64,000 bases of DNA from Candidatus Rokubacteria bacterium 13_1_40CM_69_27 (GCA_001917535.1 MNEF01000094.1:24482-88481), one strand, 5' to 3'; numbered from the stretch's first letter, positions 50,433 to 58,180 are shown. Program-made: numbers and translations. The notes: generated by a model from the letters alone, not told the origin.

Positions 50433-51049
50433 CTCCAGCAGCGGCCTCTGTGCACTCGGCGGTGGAGCCGGCCGAGACCCCGCTCACTCCGGAGAGCTGG
50501 GGCAAGCTCGGGATGTGGATCTTCCTGGCGGGTGACGCCGTGGGATTCGGCGTGCTGCTCGCCTCTTACGGCGTCATGCGGGCGACGAGCCTCGACTGGC
50601 CCATCCCCTTCAATGTCCTGGGCATCAACCTCACGGCCTTCATGACCTTCCTGCTGATCTGCTCGAGCGTGACCATGGTGAAGGCGCTCGAGTGGCTGGG
50701 CAAGGGCGACCGGATCCGGTGCCGATGGTTCCTCTTCTTCACCGCGCTGGGCGGGGCCATCTTCGTGAGCCTGCAGGCCTACGAGTGGTCGAAGCTGATC
50801 CGGGAGGGGCTGCACATCAACGGCAATCCCTGGGGCGCGAGCCTCTTCGGCACCTCCTTCTTCATCGTCACCGGCTTCCACGGCCTGCACGTGACCGGAG
50901 GCGTCATCTATCTGCTCTCCATCATTCGCTACGTGACGAACCGTTTGGACCCGGCGGCCAGCTACAACGCCGTGGAGATCACGGGGCTGTACTGGCACTT
51001 CGTGGACCTGGTCTGGATCATGGTCTTCACCTTCATGTACCTGCTGTAG
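50429..51049 (+). CDS. ctaE: cytochrome c oxidase subunit III family protein (copy 2)
   Basis: 206 residues, about five helices. ESWGKLGMWIFLAGDAVGFG, LQAYEWSKLIREGLHINGNPWG, FFIVTGFHGLHVTGG and GLYWHFVDLVWIMVFTFMYLL form the classic subunit III pattern. It is closer to canonical subunit III than copy 1. Which copy is in the mature enzyme, or whether both are, is not clear. Confidence 0.92.
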   Translation: MTPAAASVHSAVEPAETPLTPESWGKLGMWIFLAGDAVGFGVLLASYGVMRATSLDWPIPFNVLGINLTAFMTFLLICSSVTMVKALEWLGKGDRIRCRWFLFFTALGGAIFVSLQAYEWSKLIREGLHINGNPWGASLFGTSFFIVTGFHGLHVTGGVIYLLSIIRYVTNRLDPAASYNAVEITGLYWHFVDLVWIMVFTFMYLL

Positions 51050-51062
51050 GGGGCGCGAACCG

Positions 51063-51395
51063 ATGGCGGCCACGACGGCACACAAGCATCCGAACTACAT
51101 GGCGATCTTCTGGTACCTGGCGGCATTGACGGTGACGGAGCTGGCGGTCATCTTCATGCCACTGCCCAAGCTCACGATCGGCGTGCTCCTGGTGGCGCTG
51201 GCGCTGGGCAAGGCGGCGATGGTGGCGATGTACTTCATGCATCTGAGATTCGAGACCCGGACGCTCGGGCTCATCGCCGTCACGCCCCTCGTCATCGCCA
51301 CGCTGCTGGTCTTCGTCGTGCTCCCCGACGGCTTCGCCGTCGACCACCAGACCGCCGTGAAGAAGCCGGCGGCGCACGCACCCGCCAAGCACTGA
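51063..51395 (+). CDS. ctaF: cytochrome c oxidase subunit IV (prokaryotic type)
   Basis: 110 residues with three hydrophobic segments; KAAMVAMYFMHLRFETRTLGL is the family motif also present in the first operon's subunit IV. A Lys/Ala/His tail follows. It lies 13 bases after subunit III. Confidence 0.9.
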   Translation: MAATTAHKHPNYMAIFWYLAALTVTELAVIFMPLPKLTIGVLLVALALGKAAMVAMYFMHLRFETRTLGLIAVTPLVIATLLVFVVLPDGFAVDHQTAVKKPAAHAPAKH

Positions 51396-51403
51396 CGTGA
51401 GCC

Positions 51404-51772
51404 ATGCCCGTCGAAGACCAGCTGGCCCGGGCCGCTCGCGTCGCCCGGCGGGCCCTGCGCCTGCGGTGCCCCCGGTGCGGGGAGACGCCCCTGTTCCGGG
51501 GCTGGTTCGCCATGGCGCCCGAGTGCCGGTTCTGCGGGCTCCGCTACGAGCGCGCCCAGGGGTACTTCGTGGGCGCAATCTACATCAACTACGGGGTCAC
51601 GACGGTGATCGCCGTCGGCGGATACTTCATCCTCTGGTCGCGGGCCGGGATCTCGACGGCGGCCCAGTTCGCGATCTGGATCCCCTTCCTCGTCGCCTTT
51701 CCGCTCTGGTTCTTCCGCTACAGCCGCAGCCTCTGGCTGGCGCTCGAGTACTTCGTGAACCCCGAACAATAG
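51404..51772 (+). CDS. DUF983 family membrane protein
   Basis: 122 residues. A zinc-ribbon-like N terminus (LRCPRCGETPLFRGWF ... PECRFCGLRYE, two CxxC pairs) and two membrane helices (VTTVIAVGGYFILWSRAG; FAIWIPFLVAFPLWFFRY), the DUF983/COG5349 layout. Such proteins often sit in cox clusters, and an assembly role is suspected. Last gene before REP R9. Confidence 0.85.
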   Translation: MPVEDQLARAARVARRALRLRCPRCGETPLFRGWFAMAPECRFCGLRYERAQGYFVGAIYINYGVTTVIAVGGYFILWSRAGISTAAQFAIWIPFLVAFPLWFFRYSRSLWLALEYFVNPEQ

Positions 51773-51889
51773 TCGGAGGGGGCCTCGGCGGCCCCCTCCG
51801 ATGCCTCCCCCCCTTTCTCGGAGGGGGGCTTCGCCCCCCTTCCGATGCCTCCCCCCAGGAAGGGGGCGCGGGCAAAGCCCGCGCTCGAA
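51773..51889 (+). repeat. REP-like composite element R9 (B, B, A)
   Basis: The first B starts on the base after the DUF983 TAG; a second B (CTCGGAGGGGGGC-TTCG-CCCCCCTTCCGA) and A (GCGCGGGCAAAGCCCGCGC) follow. A ends two bases before the GTG start of the next gene. Confidence 0.9.
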
Positions 51890-51890
51890 C

Positions 51891-52664
51891 GTGGTGATTC
51901 TCACGCTCGTGCTTCTCCTGTCGCTCGTCCCCGCGGGGAGGGTGGGGGCGGCGTACGAGCAGATCGTGGTGAAGGACGGGGGCGTCCTCGCCGGGGTCGT
52001 GAAGTTGGCCGGCGCGCCGCCCAGGCTCGAGCCCATCCACGTCAACAAGAACCGCGAGGTCTGCGGCGAGGCGAAGGAGTCGGAGGCGCTGGTGGCGGGC
52101 GCCGATCGCGGCGTGCGCGGCAGCGTCATCCTCATCGAGGGCGTCGGGCGGGGCAAGAAGCCGAGCGGCGAGGTCGTGGTGGACAACCACCAGTGCCGAT
52201 TCGTGCCCCACGTGGCCGCGACCATGGTCGGCGAGCGCACGCGCGTGAAGAACTCCGACCCGATCCTGCACAACACCCACGGGTTTCACGCCGGCGCGGC
52301 GGGCTCGGCCGGCAAGCTGACGGTCTTCAACCTGGCCCTCCCCAACGCCGGCCAGGTCATCGAGATCACCAGGAAGCTCGTCAAGCCCGGCCCCGTCCGC
52401 GTGCTGTGCGACGCCCACACGCACATGTTCGGCTGGCTCTACGTCCACGACAGCCCCTACGTCGCCGTCACCGACGAACGGGGCGCATTCCGCATCGACG
52501 GAGTGCCGCCGGGCCGATACCGGGTCACCATGTGGCACGAAGGGTTCCGCCCCCAGGGTGTGGACAAGGACGGGCGCCCCCTCTACGACGGGGTGCGGAC
52601 GGTCACGAAAGAGGTCACGATCGCGCCCAACGCCACCGCGACGGTCGAGTTCGAGCTGCGCTGA
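51891..52664 (+). CDS. secreted cupredoxin-like copper protein (paralogue 2)
   Basis: 257 residues from GTG 51891, which gives a clean signal peptide (VVILTLVLLLSLVPAGRVGA). The longer track start translates REP R9 and is rejected. Copper ligands as in paralogue 1: KNSDPILHNTHGFH and VLCDAHTHMFGWLYV. Both paralogues share a Lys/Asn-rich early segment (HVNKNREVCGEA; KVNKDTQKCGTEA). The C-terminal part (GAFRIDGVPPGRYRVTMWHEG) is carboxypeptidase-regulatory-like. No ribosome site is visible because the REP occupies its place. Confidence 0.83.
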   Translation: MVILTLVLLLSLVPAGRVGAAYEQIVVKDGGVLAGVVKLAGAPPRLEPIHVNKNREVCGEAKESEALVAGADRGVRGSVILIEGVGRGKKPSGEVVVDNHQCRFVPHVAATMVGERTRVKNSDPILHNTHGFHAGAAGSAGKLTVFNLALPNAGQVIEITRKLVKPGPVRVLCDAHTHMFGWLYVHDSPYVAVTDERGAFRIDGVPPGRYRVTMWHEGFRPQGVDKDGRPLYDGVRTVTKEVTIAPNATATVEFELR

Positions 52665-52690
52665 GCGCTCACGAGCGAGGGGGAGAGTCC

Positions 52691-54589
52691 ATGTACAAGC
52701 ACATCTACGTTCCGGTGGACAACTCGGAGTACTCGAACCGGGCGATCGACCTGGCCGTCGAGCTGGGTCAGGCGTTCGGCGCGAAGCTGACGGGTTGTCA
52801 CGTGTACGCCGCCCGCTTGCACGACTACCGGTTCAAGCAGATGGAGTACACGTTGCCGGAAGAGTACAAGGACGAGCAGGAGCTCGAGCGCCAGCGAAAG
52901 ATCCACGACTCCCTCATCGCCATGGGGCTGCAGCTCATCTCCGACTCCTATCTCGACGTGATGGCCCGGAAGGCCGAGGGGGCCGGGCTCGGCTTCGAGC
53001 GCAAGATGATGGACGGCAAGCACTACAAGGCGCTCATCGAGGACGCCCGGGCCACCGGCTACGACCTCGTCATCATGGGCGCCCTCGGCATGGGCGCCGT
53101 CAAGGACAGCCAGCTGGGGTCGGTGACCGAGCGCTTCGTGCGTCGGGTCTCCACGGACACGCTCGTCGTCCGCAACCACGACCCGCTGCGGGACCAGCAG
53201 GGCGCGATCGTGGTCGGACTCGACGGCTCGCCCCAGTCCTTCAACGGCCTCAAGGTCGGCATCGCGCTTTCAAAATCGCTGGGCCGGCCCCTGCAGGCGG
53301 TGGCTGTCTATGACCCCTATCTTCATTACGCGATGTTCAATGGCATCGTCGGAGTCCTGAACGAGAAGGCGTCCAAGATCTTCCGCTTCAAGGAACAAGA
53401 ACAACTCCACGAGGAGATCATCGATACGGGACTGGCCAAGATCTACCAGTCGCATCTGGAAATCGGCCGCAAGCTCGCCGCGGAGGATGGGGTCGATCTG
53501 GCGATCACGCTGCTCGATGGGAAATGTTTCGAGAAAATCCTCACCTTCGCGCGCAAGGAGCAGCCCTGGCTGCTCATCCTGGGCCGCATCGGCGTCCACT
53601 CCGACGAGAGCGAGGTGGACCTCGGCTCCAACACCGAGAACCTCCTGCGGCTGGCGCCCTGCAACGTGCTGCTGACGGGCGGCACGTTCTACCCGCCGCT
53701 TGACGTGAAGGCCGAGGAGATCATCGCGTGGACGGAGGAGGCCGAGGCCCGCATGGAGCGTGTGCCGCCCCAGGTCAAGGGCGTGGCCCGTACCGCCCTC
53801 CTCCGCTATGCCATCGAGCAGGGCCACACGGTCATCACCAACAAGGTCATCGACGAAGCGATGGCGATCTTCATGCCCACCCGCATGGCCGAGAAGATGC
53901 AGATCATGGCCGAGGACCTCGCCGTGGCCAGCCTCCGCAAGGAGCAGCAGGCGGCCACCGCCATCTGCTCGATCTGCGGCTATACCGTCAAGGGGCCCAA
54001 CGCCGTGGTGGCGTGCCCGGTGTGCCGGGCGGGGGCGGACAAGTTCCAGGTCATCACACGCGACGTCGTCGAGACGATCGCGGCCCAGGAGGGCGGCATC
54101 GGGGAGGAGGAGCCGATGCCGGGCGTGCCGGTGAAGTGGTCGGCCGACGCCCGCGACGCGCTCCGCGAAGTGACCGACGCCTACCTGCGCCGCCGGGCCA
54201 AGGCCCGGGTCGAGAAGTACGCGCGGTCGAAGAAGATCCCCGTGATCACCTGTGCGCTGGCCCTGCCCATGATCGAGGAGACGGTCGGCCGGGAGAAGCT
54301 CGGCGCCGGGTGGGACACACTGCTGGCCAAGACGAAGTTCGAGCCGGCGGCGGCGCCGGCAGCCGACACCAGCGGCGCGTTCGCCTGGACCGAGGAGGCG
54401 GCGGCCCGCCTCAACCGGGTGCCGGCCGGCTTCATGCGCGACATGACGCGCGAGGAGATCGAGCGGGTTGCCACCGACAAGGGTCTCACCACGATCGACC
54501 TGACGACCTGCGAGGAGGGGATCGGCCACGCGCGGGAGACCATGAACGAGGTGATCGCCGGGTACGTGTCGAACAAGAAGCCCCGGTAG
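52691..54589 (+). CDS. multidomain protein: two universal-stress domains, rubredoxin-like site and three PCP_red-like repeats
   Basis: 632 residues from ATG 52691 with GGGGGAGAG upstream. Residues ~1-155 and ~170-330 are two UspA-like domains (HIYVPVDNSEYSNRAIDLA; GAIVVGLDGSPQSFNG; GALGMGAVKDSQLGSVTE). From ~345 comes a PCP_red-type repeat (ITWTEEAEARMERVPP-like start, ending VITNKVIDEAM), then a metal site with two CxxC pairs (CSICGYTV ... CPVCRAG, ~418-440), a second repeat (VKWSADARDALREV ... VITCALALPMIEE) and a third (FAWTEEAAARLNRVPAGFMRD). PCP_red is the small helical domain at the C terminus of light-independent protochlorophyllide reductase subunits. No photosynthesis gene is near. 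It may sense or bind a redox cofactor; the function is unknown. Confidence 0.8.
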   Translation: MYKHIYVPVDNSEYSNRAIDLAVELGQAFGAKLTGCHVYAARLHDYRFKQMEYTLPEEYKDEQELERQRKIHDSLIAMGLQLISDSYLDVMARKAEGAGLGFERKMMDGKHYKALIEDARATGYDLVIMGALGMGAVKDSQLGSVTERFVRRVSTDTLVVRNHDPLRDQQGAIVVGLDGSPQSFNGLKVGIALSKSLGRPLQAVAVYDPYLHYAMFNGIVGVLNEKASKIFRFKEQEQLHEEIIDTGLAKIYQSHLEIGRKLAAEDGVDLAITLLDGKCFEKILTFARKEQPWLLILGRIGVHSDESEVDLGSNTENLLRLAPCNVLLTGGTFYPPLDVKAEEIIAWTEEAEARMERVPPQVKGVARTALLRYAIEQGHTVITNKVIDEAMAIFMPTRMAEKMQIMAEDLAVASLRKEQQAATAICSICGYTVKGPNAVVACPVCRAGADKFQVITRDVVETIAAQEGGIGEEEPMPGVPVKWSADARDALREVTDAYLRRRAKARVEKYARSKKIPVITCALALPMIEETVGREKLGAGWDTLLAKTKFEPAAAPAADTSGAFAWTEEAAARLNRVPAGFMRDMTREEIERVATDKGLTTIDLTTCEEGIGHARETMNEVIAGYVSNKKPR

Positions 54590-54775
54590 GCGTCGCGGTG
54601 GTCGGCGCACCGGGGTCTGGGGTCGGCGTGGGGTCCGGCGACCACGAGCGCGGCGGCGTTGGTCGCGTCGCGTGATCCATACGATGGTGTGCGCGCGGTC
54701 ATCCTCGCCAAGAAACGGGTCGGCGGACCCCACGCCGACCCCAGACCCCGACGCCCCGACACCGCAGCGCTGCCC
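54590..54775. repeat. foldback element E2 with perfect 27-base arms
   Basis: In the 224-base gap before the radical SAM gene. Arms 54611-54637 and 54724-54750 are perfect inverted repeats (GGGGTCTGGGGTCGGCGTGG...), and similarity continues outward with gaps to the upstream stop codon and to about 54775. The core runs from GACCACG (54640) to ACGGGTC (ending 54721), 82 bases. A smaller hairpin (GCGACCA ... TGGTCGC) lies inside the core. No other gene is seen in the gap. Confidence 0.8.
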
Positions 54776-54813
54776 GCGGTCTTCCTTCGACCCTCGCCAA
54801 CGCTCTCAGCATC

Positions 54814-56127
54814 ATGGCTGATCCGTACACCGCGTACAGCGTGTCCTGGAACCTCACGCAGCGGTGCAACCTGGAGTGCGCGCACTGCTACATGTCGGCC
54901 TTCGCCGGGGCCGACACGCGCGGCGAGCTCGGGACCGCGGAGTGCCGACGGGTCATCGACGAGATCGCGCTCGTCAACCCCAACGTCTTCCTGATCCTCA
55001 CCGGCGGCGAGCCGCTGCTGCGGCGGGACATCTGGGACATCGCCGCCTACGCCGCCGAGAAGCGCTTCACGACGGTCTTGGGGACGAACGGGGTGCTCCT
55101 CGGCGAGAGGGAAGCGCAGCTGATGCGCCGGCACGGCGTGCTGGGCGCTTCGATCAGTCTCGACTCCACTGATCCGGCCCGGCACGACGCCTTCCGCCAC
55201 CTGGCCGGGGCGTGGCAGGGAGCGGTCCGCGCGACGAAGGTGCTCGCGGAGGCGGGGCTCGACTTCTCTCTGCACATGTCCGTCACCGACTGGAACGTGA
55301 ACGAGGTCCCCGCCATGATCGACCTGGCCCGGGCGCTGGGCGCCCAGGTGCTCAACCTCTTCTTCCTGGTGCGCACCGGGCGGGGCCGGGACCTCACCGA
55401 CATCGACGCCGCGGCCTACGAGCGGATCCTGACATACCTGGCCGAGGCCCAGGGGACGGGGGCCCGGACGGGCTTCGAAGATCCCTGGTCGGCGCCGGTG
55501 GGGCGGGCCGACGGCCTGTTGATCCGCGCCAAGTGCGCGCCCCACTTCCGCCGCATCCTCTGGCAGCGGAACCCCGAATCGCCGCTGCTCCGGAACTACG
55601 CCCACGGCTCGTGTCCAGCAGGCAAGTACTACTGCCGCATCACGCCCGAAGGCGACGTGACACCGTGCCCCTACATGCCCGTGGCGGCCGGCAATCTCCG
55701 CCGTCAGTCATTCGCCGACCTCTGGCGCCAGGCCTCCGTCTTCGCCGATCTCCGAGAGCCGAAGCTGGGCGGACGCTGCGGCGTCTGCGAGTTCTCCAAG
55801 ATCTGCGGGGGCTGCCGCTGTCGCGCCTACGCGACCTCCGGCGATTATCTGGCCGAGGATCCCGCGTGTGGGTACCAGCCCGGCGCTCTCGGCGGGAAGG
55901 TCATCGAGCTGCCGGCCACGCTCACGTTCGGCCTGCCGGTCGCCTACGAGCTGGCCTGGGAGGAGGCGGCGCGCGCGCGGCTTCAGGCGATCCCGTCCTT
56001 CGCCCGCGGGATGGTGGTGAAGGCCGTGGAGGCGTACGCCCGCAGACGCGGCGAGACCGTGATCACGCCCGCGCTGCTCGCCGACGTGCGCGCGCGCTGG
56101 GGTGGTCGCTTCCGGCCCCAGGCATGA
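54814..56127 (+). CDS. radical SAM/SPASM protein with C-terminal PCP_red-like domain (NirJ/AhbD-like)
   Basis: 437 residues. The radical SAM Fe-S site is CNLECAHC (Cys 18, 22, 25) inside SWNLTQRCNLECAHCYMS, the start typical of NirJ/AhbD heme-modifying enzymes; TGGEPLLR follows. The SPASM region has CPAGKYYCRITPEGDVTPCPYMP and a Cys-rich CGVCEFSKICGGCRCRAYA for auxiliary clusters. The last ~55 residues (ELAWEEAARARLQAIPSFARGM ... VITPALLADV) are a PCP_red-like repeat matching those in the upstream protein. Heme or peptide modification is possible; no heme d1 genes are present. Confidence 0.83.
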   Translation: MADPYTAYSVSWNLTQRCNLECAHCYMSAFAGADTRGELGTAECRRVIDEIALVNPNVFLILTGGEPLLRRDIWDIAAYAAEKRFTTVLGTNGVLLGEREAQLMRRHGVLGASISLDSTDPARHDAFRHLAGAWQGAVRATKVLAEAGLDFSLHMSVTDWNVNEVPAMIDLARALGAQVLNLFFLVRTGRGRDLTDIDAAAYERILTYLAEAQGTGARTGFEDPWSAPVGRADGLLIRAKCAPHFRRILWQRNPESPLLRNYAHGSCPAGKYYCRITPEGDVTPCPYMPVAAGNLRRQSFADLWRQASVFADLREPKLGGRCGVCEFSKICGGCRCRAYATSGDYLAEDPACGYQPGALGGKVIELPATLTFGLPVAYELAWEEAARARLQAIPSFARGMVVKAVEAYARRRGETVITPALLADVRARWGGRFRPQA

Positions 56128-56558
56128 GTGGGACCGATCGGTTCCGTCTCGCCGCGCGGGCCTACTTCGCCTACGGCGTCGTCTACTGGGTCGGCGGGGT
56201 CTACCTCCTCGCTCACGGCGTCGGCGTGGCCGGCGGTGCCGCGGCCGGGCAGAGGGCCTCCCTCGGACTGTGGGCCGTCATGGGGCTCGTCCTCGTCTTC
56301 CTCGTCCCTTTTCTCTTGCGCCATCCGCGCGCCTGGTTCGAGCGCTGGATCGTCTCGCGCCGGGACTTCGCCCGGATCCTGGCCCTCTTCATGGCCTTCC
56401 GGGCCTTCAAGGTGGGCGAAGTCGCGCTCCGCTCCGGTGGCGGGTCGGTGGCGGCGCCCTGGGGTGTCGTCACGTTCCAGGCCGGGGCCGTGGTCTTCTT
56501 CTTCGTGACCGTGGTGGCGCTCGTCTGCGTCGCGCTGGCGGCCTGGGGGGACGAATGA
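56124..56558 (+). CDS. hypothetical four-helix membrane protein
   Basis: 144 residues, overlapping both neighbours (ATGA at each end). Four hydrophobic segments (YFAYGVVYWVGGVYLLAHG; LWAVMGLVLVFLVPFLL; ILALFMAFRAFKVGE; FQAGAVVFFFVTVVALVCVALAAWG). The loop RHPRAWFERWIVSRRDFAR is basic. No family recognised. Its place between the radical SAM protein and the Mrp-type ATPase suggests a shared pathway. Confidence 0.65.
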   Translation: MSGTDRFRLAARAYFAYGVVYWVGGVYLLAHGVGVAGGAAAGQRASLGLWAVMGLVLVFLVPFLLRHPRAWFERWIVSRRDFARILALFMAFRAFKVGEVALRSGGGSVAAPWGVVTFQAGAVVFFFVTVVALVCVALAAWGDE

Positions 56559-57418
56559 AGCGCTACAAGGACGTCGCGGGCGATGGCGGCTCGAACGTCG
56601 TCGGCCAGGTCGCCGCGCAGCAGGAGCGGCTGCGTCAGCGCTTGGCTGGGGTCCGCTCGATCCTGGCCGTCGTTTCGGGCAAGGGCGGAGTGGGCAAGTC
56701 CACCCTCACCGCGGGTCTGGCCGGCTGCTTCGCCGCCGCCGGCTGGCGCGTGGGCGTGCTGGACGCCGACCTCAACGGCCCCACGATGGCCAAGATGCTC
56801 GGCGTCCGCGGCCGCCGGCTGGTGATGGCCGGCGACGCCGTCGAGCCGCCCGTGTCCGCGCGGGGCATCAAGGTGATGTCGATGGACCTGCTGCTCGCCT
56901 CGGACTCGACCCCGCTCACGTGGCAGGCGCCGACGCAGGAGGAGGCGCACACCTGGCGCGGCAGCATGGAGGCGCAGGCGCTGCGGGAGTTTCTGGCCGA
57001 CACCAACTGGGGCGGGCTGGATGTCCTGGTGATCGACCTGCCGCCCGGCACTGACCGGCTGGCCACCGTCGCTTCCCTGGTGCCCAGGCTGGCTGGAACG
57101 ATCGTCGTCACCATCTCCTCGGACGTCTCGCAGCTCGTCGTCAGGAAATCGATCACGGTGGCGCGCCAGGCCCAGGCGCCCGTGCTCGGGCTCGTGGAGA
57201 ACATGGCGGGGCTCTTCCCGGGCCCCGACGCCGCTGTGCTGGCCGAGGAGGCGGGGATCCCGTTCCTGGGCAGCGTGCCCTTCGATCGCGCGCTCGCCGC
57301 GGCGACGGATCGGGGCGATCCCTTCATCGTCTCGCACGCGGGCAGCGAGGCCGCGCGTCAGCTGACCGCGATCGCCACCAAGATCCGCGCCGCGATCACG
57401 CATCCCGCGAGCGTCTGA
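56555..57418 (+). CDS. Mrp/NBP35-type P-loop ATPase without C-terminal CxxC
   Basis: 287 residues. Deviant Walker A SGKGGVGKST near residue 45, switch regions DADLNGPTMAKMLG and DLPPGTDR, typical of Mrp/ApbC Fe-S carrier proteins. The family's CxxC after VENM is absent here (VENMAGLFPGPD), so cluster bridging by those cysteines is not possible. It may serve as a partner-loading ATPase for the upstream Fe-S enzyme. Last gene of the respiratory block. Confidence 0.87.
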   Translation: MKRYKDVAGDGGSNVVGQVAAQQERLRQRLAGVRSILAVVSGKGGVGKSTLTAGLAGCFAAAGWRVGVLDADLNGPTMAKMLGVRGRRLVMAGDAVEPPVSARGIKVMSMDLLLASDSTPLTWQAPTQEEAHTWRGSMEAQALREFLADTNWGGLDVLVIDLPPGTDRLATVASLVPRLAGTIVVTISSDVSQLVVRKSITVARQAQAPVLGLVENMAGLFPGPDAAVLAEEAGIPFLGSVPFDRALAAATDRGDPFIVSHAGSEAARQLTAIATKIRAAITHPASV

Positions 57419-57566
57419 CCAGGACCGGGGACTGAGGTGGGGGCCATCCCGCTCGACCACGCTAGCGACACCGCGCGAGCCCCATCTCCTGCGCGCGATG
57501 CCACGACGCCCAGAAGCCACGGGTCTCGCAGGATGGCACCTACCTCAGTCCTTGCGTTCAGCTCGG
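57416..57566. repeat. foldback element E3
   Basis: Fills the gap between the Mrp-type ATPase and the Nudix gene. Arms 57429-57449 and 57531-57551 match inverted at 19 of 21 positions (GGACTGAGGT...GCCATCC), with looser pairing out to the upstream TGA and to CTGAACG at ~57560. The core runs from GACCACG (57455) to ACGGGTC (ending 57525), 71 bases, and shares ACGGGTCTCGCAGG and GCTCGACCACG with E4. Confidence 0.75.
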
Positions 57567-57579
57567 TGCTCGCCGGCGC

Positions 57580-58092
57580 GTGACCGCGAGGTTCTGCATC
57601 AGGTGCGGCCAGCGGCTCGCCACCGTGCGGGAGGACGGCCACCGGCGGCGACGTTGCCGCGCCTGCGGGTGGACCTTCTACAGCAATCCGGTCCCGGCGG
57701 CGGTGGCGCTGATCGAGCGTCGCGGCCGCGTGCTCTTGACTCGCCGTGGCCGACCACCCCACGCGGGCACCTGGGACCTCCCCGGCGGCTTCCTGGAGGC
57801 CGATGAGACCCCGGAGCGCGGCCTGCGGAGAGAGCTCCGAGAGGAGCTGGGAATCGGCGCGCGTGGCCTGCGCCTGCTGGGGTTCGCGACCGATCGCTAC
57901 GGTCCGAAGGGGTTTCCGCTGCTGACGCTGGTGTTCCGGGTGAGGCCGGCGCCGGGACCGATCCGCGCCGGTGACGACGTCACCGAGGCGCGCTGGTTTC
58001 CCAAGGGCCGAGTGCCTTTCGGGGCGATCGCCTTCCGGTCACTGCGGAGACTGTTGCGCGACGCTCTCCGGCGGGGGCTTCGAGGCAGTTGA
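57580..58092 (+). CDS. Nudix hydrolase with zinc ribbon, NADH pyrophosphatase-like
   Basis: 170 residues, GTG start. A four-cysteine ribbon (CIRCGQRL ... CRACGWTFYSNP) precedes the Nudix domain; the box is GGFLEADETPERGLRRELREELGIG, complete. The layout resembles the C-terminal part of NudC-type NADH/NAD-cap pyrophosphatases but lacks their N-terminal domain; small ribbon-Nudix proteins of unknown substrate are also common. Downstream of foldback E3. Confidence 0.85.
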   Translation: MTARFCIRCGQRLATVREDGHRRRRCRACGWTFYSNPVPAAVALIERRGRVLLTRRGRPPHAGTWDLPGGFLEADETPERGLRRELREELGIGARGLRLLGFATDRYGPKGFPLLTLVFRVRPAPGPIRAGDDVTEARWFPKGRVPFGAIAFRSLRRLLRDALRRGLRGS

Positions 58093-58103
58093 GGTGAGCG
58101 CCG

Positions 58104-58176
58104 TTTGAGCGCCGGCTGTGCCGGCGCAACCCTTCCTGGGGGAGGGTTCGGAGGGGGCCGTCGAGGCCCCCTCCGA
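58104..58176 (-). repeat. REP-like composite element R10 (minus-strand order B, A)
   Basis: Between convergent gene ends. On the minus strand perfect B starts four bases after the stop of the secreted-protein gene, then A (GCGCCGGCACAGCCGGCGC). Confidence 0.9.
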
Positions 58177-58180
58177 CTGT

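Noticed and set aside
52691-56127. Light-independent protochlorophyllide reductase
   Set aside because: Only the small PCP_red-type module is present; no BchL/N/B catalytic domains or other pigment genes.
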